Assembly (NCBI RefSeq): GCF_026151205.1
Contig: NC_087073.1
Coordinates: forward strand, 1 to 64,000
Direction of reading: 5' to 3'
Origin: Bolinopsis microptera
Lineage: Eukaryota > Ctenophora > Tentaculata > Lobata > Bolinopsidae
DNA length: 64,000 bases
In this document: in pieces, positions 57,121 through 64,000 of the stretch
Position numbering within the stretch: position 1 is the stretch's first letter
Layout of the letters: the number at the start of each line of letters is the position of its first letter
Made by a program: the position numbers and the translations under genes
Notes under the pieces: generated by a model
The model's database searches: none
What the model was told of the DNA's origin: nothing
What the model saw: the letters and a program-made list of their open reading frames with translations, nothing else

Positions 57121-57600
57121 ATGGTTACATTTTGAAAAAAAAATATATAATATGGGGCAGGTTTTGAGCGTTACTAGATTCGATTTTCGTTTTATGAATA
57201 AAATTCAGTGTAAGTATAATCATACACTTAAAGACAGGATTACAATTTAGTAATAAAGGAATTCATATTACGAAAAGTTGTAGCCACTTAAGAATTATAA
57301 GTGAAGATCATAATCAAAACAACAGCAAATGAATTTATAATAAATGAGTTAATTGACTAATAGATATGGTATGAAAGTTAATCTGGAAACATCATTGAAT
57401 GATAGATTGCTCTGACTAATTGTTCGTTAGATAAGAAGTCTGACGTTACTCATTTACATAATAGATCATAATATCTGCAATGGTAAAAAGTGCTGCATGC
57501 AAAGTCTTGATAAGTTAGATTTTCTAAAATAACATAATTTGTAATATGGAAGAGAGATTGGCAAATGGAAGGAATCCCAACAGTTTTCAACAGTTCACAT
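57121..57600. other. no gene recognised
   Basis: AT-rich spacer downstream of the membrane-protein gene. Confidence 0.4.
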
Positions 57601-57607
57601 CTTTGAT

Positions 57608-57929
57608 CTAGTTTTGCAAACTGAAGTACAGCATTGTACCTAAATAATATAGTACATAAAAAGGGATTGTAAGACTCTTGTCACAGACTGTAAGACTCTT
57701 ATCACAAATCCTCTTAATAACATTTAGTGAAGGCGATAAGAGAGATGTTTCTTGTGTATCCAGATTCTTGTGTATATACAAGCCAGTACTTATTAAAATA
57801 AGTGGCAATAACACAGAAAATGTAAAGATAGGAATGCCATAAACCATCAAATAACAAATCGGTAACCAGAATGTGTTAAAGGTGGAAGCTGATTTCCACA
57901 TACCGAGATTCACCGATAAGTATTTATAC
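57608..57929 (-). CDS. membrane protein last exon
   Basis: The acceptor is GAGACCGCAG|GTATAAATAC. It encodes YKYLSVNLGMWKSASTFNTF, three hydrophobic stretches and a stop at 57608. It aligns with WRSGSTFYSCWLPLCYAILY of block 1. Confidence 0.6.
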
Positions 57930-60900
57930 CTGCGGTCTCTATATATAGATATACCGAGAGAAAGAAAAAGGAGGAGGAGAAAAAAGAGGAAGAAGTAAGA
58001 AAAATAAGAAAATTAATTTGATAAATCTAACGAGAACTTTCAGTTCTGTATGAGAGATTATCGTCAAAAATGAAAAATTGAAAAACGAAAAACTGTGTTT
58101 ACAATACTTTTTGGTTACTTAGCAACCGTAGAGATTCAGACATTTTATGTTGCACTTGGCAACAGCTCGCTTGTGTTGTTGTAAGTCACTAGTCAGTGTG
58201 TCTGTCAGTGTATCTGCATAGTGCAGTGTGTGTACAATGTATTTCAGTGCCGAGTACATGGCACCGGAATCGCGTGTGGCAAATTACGTGTACTAATTAC
58301 TTTTTAATGTAAGTCGCCTTATCATCGGCGTTATCTCTCTAACAAGATTAGACATTAAATTCACTACTCTTGCATCAAGTTACAAGGCCGAGCATAAAGT
58401 TTGTAGTAAGTATTATTTTGTTGGAAATTGATTTTGTTTCTTATGTTCAGTGCATTTCTAAAGACTTAAATAAATATTTGATCACATACGATTTATACTT
58501 TGATCTCTAGTTTGAAACTTTACTATTCTGTTAAATGGAGTTATCGTTCATTTCCAGGACTGAGACTCTTCATGCAATTTCACAAAGTCATAACGTAGTG
58601 GTAAAGGGCCACGTCTAAGTCCAAGGCAGACTAATACAACATGGACCCAGGTATCAGACGTGACTTTCTGTCCGCTGTAGTTAAAGTGTAGGCCGTCACG
58701 TGCTAGATGACCCCATCCGAACGATAGGTTATCAAACAGATGTATGTGCGACCGCTTAGCTCAGTCTGGGTCTCCATTTCAGTCAAATTGCAAATCGAAA
58801 TGTAGTGACTTACTTTAGTAGGGAGGTTTTTGTGGCTTTTAGGAAAAGGACCGCTCTGTGTCGGTACCACTGAGCCCGTGAGTTCGTCTGTTCGTCTGTT
58901 CGTCAGTAGTTACAAGCTGTATGCTGTAGCCAGTGCGTCGTAAAAACGGCTTATCTCATCAATTAGCGAGAGAGATAAAAGACAAACATATACGAGATGT
59001 AAAAAGTGATAATGAAAAAAAGTGACATCTTTGCATATTGTCCTCCTCTTTTTCTGAAAGTACCCAGAGGTGTGCAAAGTATGCATTCTATTAAAAGAAA
59101 GCTAAGCAATTTCAGAGCAAACACCCCCAAAAACGTTTCTCTATCATTAACGATCAAGACGAAAATTATGACTAGTACTGCGTATACAACATACTGATAG
59201 TGATAAAAAGTTTCATATAATGCACCATCACTGTATAGAAAAAATAGCTCACACAAAACAGAGACGGTCCACACAAATAAGAATAAAGGATATCCACCGT
59301 CGCTAAACAGTTTGAGAGGGCTTGTCAAATCAGTTGGAGAAGTAAAGTCCCATGTTTTATCAATTGCAAACTTATCAAAGACTTCTTTTGAAAAATGTTG
59401 GCAGTTTCTGTCCACAAGATCGTATTTATTCGAATCCAGTTTGCTTTTTAAGCGGCGGACCATGTCAATAAGTGAAGAAGTTGATGCATCTTGAACCAGT
59501 AGGTGGATAGGTTTTGGACGAAGATGATCCTGGAAGTAAAATACAGCAGATTCGAGATTTTTACTCCAACTCACAAATATCCCATCTTTCATCTTATCAA
59601 CAGCCCAAAACATTCCATCTGTTTCAAACACAACAAATGTATGGTAGTCCACAGGTAGATATTGTCGCTGCATAAAACTGCGAACATATGGTGCGGAACT
59701 TTTAAACGGAGCAGTTAATGGTGAGCTGAAGACACTGATATTTTTGATGGCTGCCAGTTCATAATTATATAGTGTATTAAATCTGAACACTTGCTCGATA
59801 TTTTCAACAGTGACTTGTTCAGTAGAGGTATAGTTGGCAGTTGCATCAGTTAAAAGCAGTGTTCCAGCTCTTTTAAGCTTTACTTCACAGTTGTATACCA
59901 ACCACATACCCCAGATTACCAGATTCAGGAATATAACAGAAACTTCAATATAATGTGACCTGAAATATCATTTAAATGTTTAGAAAACGTTTAATCGTTT
60001 TGTGAGCTTTACATTTTATTTCTTAATATTTAATTCTTAATATCTGAATCTGAATATTCACAACTCATCATGTAACTTTTTAGATTATCGAATTTCTGGA
60101 TGATTAATTTGCATCTTATCTTAAATGACTTAAATCTGAGAAGAATGTTTTATCAGCAAAGTTTATAATTATTTGCTATATAATAGAGTTTATTTCATGC
60201 CACTATGCGCTGCCACCCATGATGCATAAATTAACGGAAACAAAGTTTGATTCTAAATGTAGGACTTACGTATTTTCCGGTAATCTTCCTCCACTGTTGC
60301 CTTGATAGCTAAAGTAGATCACAGACCCAATATGACACAATAAGGTAATATAGGTCAATCCAAGGATAGCAAAGAAATTAGTAAATCCTCTTAAGATGTT
60401 GTGTAACAGAGAAAAGGCTGGTGAAATACTGGTAGTGAGGTAGTTCAAATTTAGCCCTTCAAGTATCTCTTGAGTAAATTTTATAGGTAGGAACACAATA
60501 ACCACACAAGTAAGGTTTCCATAAAGTATTGCATAACATAGTGGTAACCAACAACTATAGAAAGTAGACCCTGATCTCCACATCTTGCCATAATGTCCTC
60601 CTCGCTTTCTAATAGCACCAAAGGGGGTATAGAATATAGCCTCTGCAAACAAACCGATTATCAATGGTAACAAAAGAGAGTTTGTTTCCTTATCAGTATT
60701 AAGGGGGCCGGGGGGGGGTCTTCATCAAAATTCTCTCGAAATTGACTTTGTAGTTGTTTCTGATGGAGGGGAGTGATATCTATCAGCTGTTTTTGGTCCC
60801 ATGGAAAAATATTGTTCCTAGCCGAAAATATTGCCGGTCAAAGGTCAGCGCTTATGTGTAATTGTATTGCGCGAGCGATTTTCAATCGCGCGCCCTGAAA

Positions 60901-61996
60901 ATCGAGTCTAAAAATCTATCTTCTCCTACATTTTTTGAGCAATCACCCTGAAACTTTCAGGATATGTTTTAAGGACCATTTAGAAGAGATTGTCGGGCCA
61001 GAATTTTGAGATAGGCCTTAGAAATTTTTTTATTCGATTTTGAAAATCTTGGACCTGAAAAAATCGTCAAAATACGAGGTCCAAGATTTTCAAAATCGAA
61101 TAAAAAATTTCTAAGGCCTATCTCAAAATTCTGGCCCGACAATCTCTTCTAAATGGTCCTTAGAACATATCCTGAAAGTTTCAGGGTGATTGCTCAAAAA
61201 ATGTAGGAGAAGATAGATTTTTAGACTCGATTTTCAGGGCGCGCGATTGAAAATCGCTCGCGCAATACAATTACACATAAGCGCTGACCTTTGACCGGCA
61301 ATATTTTCGGCTAGGAAAAATATTTTTCCATGGGACCAAAAACAGCTGATAGATATCACTCCCCTCCATCAGAAACAACTACAAAGTCAATTTCGAGAGA
61401 ATTTTGATGAAGACCCCCCCCCGGCCCCCTTAAAACGCAGCATTACCAATGAGAGCGGTATCACGATGTAAACCACATACTGATAGTGATAGAGTGCTTC
61501 ATTTCCTGTGCTCTGGCTCCATAAAAGAGTTAACTCGTAGATAACTGAGATAGGTACTAATGATCTAACAATAAAAGCCGATCTGGGAACTGGTCCTTCA
61601 TAGTACCACAAACAGCAAAATGAGACCCAAACAAGTAAACACAAGGAGATTAGACCAACCTCCAGCCAATTCGATCTGAAATGCAGGTATTTTTAATGTA
61701 GGTATAGATTCTCCCTGCCCCCCGGCCCGACCCCCCGGCCGCGGCCTCTCCCGCTTTTCAAGGATCATAGAATCTATTCCATCCACAATCTGTATTCATA
61801 CAACTGCTTGATGGAAACATTCAAAGTCCTCAGACTTATGCGACCTTTACTGACTTTATGTACAGTATCTAATCAGCTATCCTCACAAATAAATAAAAAA
61901 GTGTACAAAAATCTCAACTTACGTATATTCTGGTATCGGACAGTACAGTCCCTCAGTACTATAGACAGGAAAGTCAGGAAAGTCACATGTCTCCAT
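57608..61996 (-). CDS. multi-pass membrane protein with LRAT-like domain and duplicated TM block
   Basis: Exons: 61996-61923, 61675-60270 (interrupted by a 727-bp element), 59959-58994 and 57929-57608. All joins are in phase with GTAAGT/GTATAT donors and CAG acceptors. Removing the element and one TTAA gives one frame. Product: METCDFPDFPVYSTEGLYCP, then block 1 (4-5 TM segments, TPFGAIRKRGGHYGKMWRSG), then block 2, which repeats block 1 (TPLGTFRKRGGQYAKM; YHYQYVVY in both) but carries an extra ~180-residue domain. That domain has DYHTFVVFETDGMFWAVD and YDLVDRNCQHFSKEVFD, the His and NCxHF Cys pattern of LRAT/NlpC-P60-type thiol enzymes. Function unknown; a membrane-bound acyltransferase or protease is inference. 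Confidence 0.65.
57930..58993 (-). other. intron (or inserted sequence) in the membrane-protein gene
   Basis: A 1,064-bp GTATAT...CCGCAG intron keeps the frame. Block 1 has no intron here and is 21 residues shorter. A 3-base repeat (CAT at 57899-57901 and 59026-59028) brackets a 1,127-bp segment whose removal would also keep the frame, so this may be an insertion that brought splice sites. No gene inside. Confidence 0.45.
58994..59959 (-). CDS. membrane protein exon with LRAT-like domain
   Basis: The acceptor is ATATTTCAG|G and the donor CATCTC|GTATAT. It begins SHYIEVSVIFLNLVIWGMWL (TM), then the NCQHF domain (about 59690-59340), then FLFVWTVSVLCELFFLY and further TM segments. If the intron were not spliced, the frame would stop at 58963. 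Confidence 0.7.
60270..61675 (-). CDS. membrane protein exon 2, interrupted by a foldback element
   Basis: Two coding parts, 61675-61434 (SNWLEVGLISLCLLVWVSFC to IPLSLVMLRF) and 60702-60270 (NTDKETNSLLLPLIIGLFAE to GNSGGRLPENT), join in frame across a single TTAA. The exon ends AATAC|GTAAGT, the same donor sequence as exon 1 (ATATAC|GTAAGT), which fits exon duplication. Confidence 0.75.
60703..61429. mobile_element. 727-bp foldback element with TTAA duplication
   Basis: An almost perfect palindrome: arms of about 350 bp (GGGGGCCGGGG...TCTTCATCAAAATTCTC) around a loop of about 20 bases near 61065. TTAA lies at 60699-60702 and 61430-61433. A TTAA target duplication is typical of piggyBac-type transposition; there is no transposase, so it is non-autonomous. 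It sits inside a coding exon. Confidence 0.85.
61923..61996 (-). CDS. membrane protein exon 1
   Basis: A 74-bp segment from ATG 61996 to ATAC|GTAAGT. It encodes METCDFPDFPVYSTEGLYCP and IPEYT, phase 2. It was chosen as first exon because it opens with ATG and fits the acceptor at 61675 exactly. An earlier exon cannot be excluded. Confidence 0.5.
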
Positions 61997-62086
61997 ACTT
62001 AAATTAGTGAACAATTTTAAATTAATAAATAATACTGTTTTCAGCAAGACATAGTATACAACAGCATGTTATTATGTTTGTATAGG

Positions 62087-62190
62087 AGGATACAAGGATA
62101 CAAGGATACAAGGATACAAGGATACAAGAATACAAGGATACAAGGATACAAGGATACAAGGATACAAGGATACAAGGATACAAGGATACA
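62087..62190. repeat. 8-bp microsatellite (AGGATACA)
   Basis: About 13 copies, one AGAATACA variant. Confidence 0.95.
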
Positions 62191-62519
62191 AAAGTGATAA
62201 TTACTTTATTGAGTACACAATAGTTGTAATTCTGAAATAATTTAAGTTACACAATTCTAATTATTTACAAGTGTGTAGGGATAATTTAGAAATGTTATAT
62301 AATGCTAGTTTTAGAAAAATTGATAAATCGAGTTTGTATGGTTCAATTTTATTTTAAGGTCCTATAGCGTTATGCACTTGCCAGTATTTGAGTGGAAATC
62401 TGGGCTCTTATAATAGGCTGTATAATGTTCGTTCACAGAGAGAATTGAATGGATTGCTCTTGCTGTGGCAGTGAGTATGGTAGGATCTAGAGTTTTGTTG
62501 GAGAGCAAAATAATTGCTA

Positions 62520-62868
62520 TATAATAGAGTTTATTTCATGCCACTATGGGCTGCCACCCATGATGCATAAATTAACGGAAAAAAGTTTGATTCTAAATGT
62601 AGGACTTACGTATTTTCGGGTAATCTTCCTTCACTGTTGCCTTGGAAGCTGAAGTAGATCAGGGTCCCAATAAAACACAAGAAGGTATTATAGGGAAATC
62701 AAAGAATAGCAAAGAATTTAGTAAATCCTCTTAAGAGAAATCCTCAGAGAAAAGGCTGGTGAAATACTGGTAGTGAGGTAGTTCAAATTTAGCCCTTCAA
62801 GTATCTGTTGAGTAATTTTTATAGGTAGGAACACAATAACCATACAAGTAGTGTTTCCACAAAGTACC
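62520..62868 (-). pseudogene. partial duplicate of membrane-protein exon 2 (3' half)
   Basis: It matches about 60170-60535 at most positions, including the exon end GAAAATAC|GTAAGT and adjoining intron. It has an internal deletion near 62736 (loss of about 18 bases) and several substitutions, and it breaks off at about 62868. It lies upstream of exon 1, so it is a separate, dead copy. Confidence 0.8.
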
Positions 62869-63228
62869 TTAGGGCCAACAAATTTGGTTCACAATAAATT
62901 TGGTTACCATAATTTTGGTTACCATAATTTTAGTCACAAATCTTGCAAATTTTTAGTCTACAACAATTTTAATCAAATTTTTCGACTTTTTGAGACCATT
63001 TTCCATTCCATTTACCTTAAGAACAAAAAATTAGTCTACCCCGCCCGTCTGAGTATTACAGATTAAGCTGCAATGCATTACTCAGGAATTTCAATGTGTG
63101 TAGTCAGTGTAGCTTACGTTGCAATTATCGAGCTCTGTTATCTTTTGTAAATTGCGATAAGTTCAGTTTGCTGCTACCGCGTAGTTAGCCTTTGCGTGTG
63201 TACTTGTACATTCCTATACAAGTACACT
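62869..63228 (+). other. spacer and probable LINE 5' untranslated region
   Basis: Imperfect ATTTTGGTTACCATA repeats at 62880-62945, then a probable LINE leader with a small hairpin (TACTTGTA...TATACAAGTA) just before the ATG. Confidence 0.4.
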
Positions 63229-64000
63229 ATGGAGGATGATCGTAAGGTGACCCAATCTCTGGACCAAATTCAAGGATTCGAGTATGATGAACAGACAAAA
63301 TTGAAGGACAGTTGTACTAAGTGGTTCATTGCGCTGGGAAAAGAACTGAAAATAGACGACAGAGATATTGGTGGAGATATGGACAGAGAAATATTTATGG
63401 CTCCAACTGTCTATAAAAAGCATCTGGCACTTCGGCTTGTGGAAGCAATAGACCTCGTTCAACGGCATGAATGCCAGATGGCTAAAATGGAGGAGATCAT
63501 ATATTTCTTGAAGACGGAAGCGTTAGAAGACAAGGATAAGTTGATCAGGCTGCAGGGCCAGCTGCTTGTGCAGAAGGACAAAGAACTAGAGTTGTTTAAG
63601 ACATCGGTTAAGAAGACAGTGCAAACAACGGTGGAGTCAGGGATTAAGAGCTACAGTGCAGCTGTACAACAGAAAGGTGAAAGTGGTACGGTCTGCGACA
63701 GTAACATACTGAAGAAGGTGATGAAGAGTGTGGAGCTGCAGAGGAGGACAGGAGCAAGAACCTGATTGTGTTTGGGTTGAAAGAAGAAGAGGGAGAACAG
63801 CTTCCAGCGCTAGTAACCGCAGTTCTGGAGGAGATTGGGGAGAAACCTCACTTCGAAGCGACTAGAGTCGGCAGGAAGATGCCAGGTAGTACGACTATCC
63901 GACCAGTAAAGATCACTGTCCCAAGCTCAACAGCGGTTCAACAGATTCTGATGAAAACAGGAAGACTGAGGCTAGTTGAGACCCACAAAAATGTATGGAT
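63229..64000 (+). mobile_element. LINE ORF1 protein, N-terminal part (truncated by window edge)
   Basis: It begins at MEDDRKVTQSLDQIQGFEYD, with a charged coiled-coil (about 63440-63610) and a linker to about 63740. The frame then shifts by one base and continues SKNLIVFGLKEEEGEQLPAL, IGEKPHFEATRVGRKMPG and RPVKITVPSSTAVQQILMKT to the window end. The second part is the RNA-binding-like domain typical of ORF1 in CR1/L2-type LINEs of invertebrates. The frameshift near 63735-63750 means the copy is damaged or the consensus is wrong. Confidence 0.75.

Noticed and set aside
58540..58830. tRNA-derived SINE (CTTAGCTCAG-like box).
   Set aside because: No matching B box at the right distance and no cloverleaf could be built.

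Overview
This is a metazoan, probably invertebrate, nuclear genome window. It has intron-rich genes with canonical GT-AG sites and animal protein families (an FHOD-type formin, a Cdc20/Fizzy N-terminus, mitochondrial ribosomal protein L14). It also carries several non-LTR retrotransposon classes, MITE-like DNA elements and an extreme load of minisatellites. The phylum cannot be fixed from the sequence. Clusters of single-base indels inside otherwise perfect arrays (about 30.4-31.7, 33.6-34.0, 39.9-40.6 and 46.2-46.4 kb) look like uneven long-read consensus quality, so some frameshifts may be artefacts.

Layout. 1-18.3 kb (+ strand): an FHOD-like formin in at least twelve phase-consistent exons (5078-18325, possibly from 1525). 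They encode an acidic/basic linker, a proline-rich FH1 and a complete FH2 domain. Nearly every intron holds a minisatellite, two hold MITE-like elements, and one holds a 5'-truncated restriction-endonuclease-type LINE (14997-17970). 18.3-34.4 kb: a gene-poor stretch (perhaps the last formin intron) with a MITE, a purine-rich array, an RTE-like LINE 3' end and a 7.4-kb array of a 48-bp unit. 34.4-35.8 kb: two candidate + strand exons, then on the minus strand a Cdc20 N-terminal exon with an E2F-like promoter site.

35,765-49,061: one 13.3-kb DNA transposon bounded by an exact 8-bp duplication. Its ends are inverted copies of a 349-bp satellite (about two at one end, about ten at the other). It carries a broken minus-strand transposase-like gene with zinc-finger and SWIM-like motifs, an Ulp1/C48 cysteine protease domain and a long hexapeptide-repeat linker. 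49.3-56.3 kb: MRPL14 on the minus strand, two exons split by a 6.6-kb intron that is almost wholly a 39-bp minisatellite. 57.6-62.0 kb: a minus-strand multi-exon gene for a multi-pass membrane protein with an LRAT-like NCxHF domain; one exon is interrupted by a 727-bp foldback element with TTAA flanks. 63.2-64.0 kb: the start of a LINE ORF1.

Main observation. The intronic minisatellites are not random. Again and again the repeat unit is, or is flanked by, a copy of the adjacent exon edge including its splice site. Cases include about 25 tandem 3' splice sites before a formin exon (about 18 of them in frame, each able to add a 13-residue proline-rich module), about 160 tandem 5' splice-site matches in the MRPL14 intron, a 33-bp donor array, triplicated acceptors and duplicated donors. 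This suggests that introns here grow by tandem duplication anchored at splice sites, creating large arrays of decoy or alternative splice sites.
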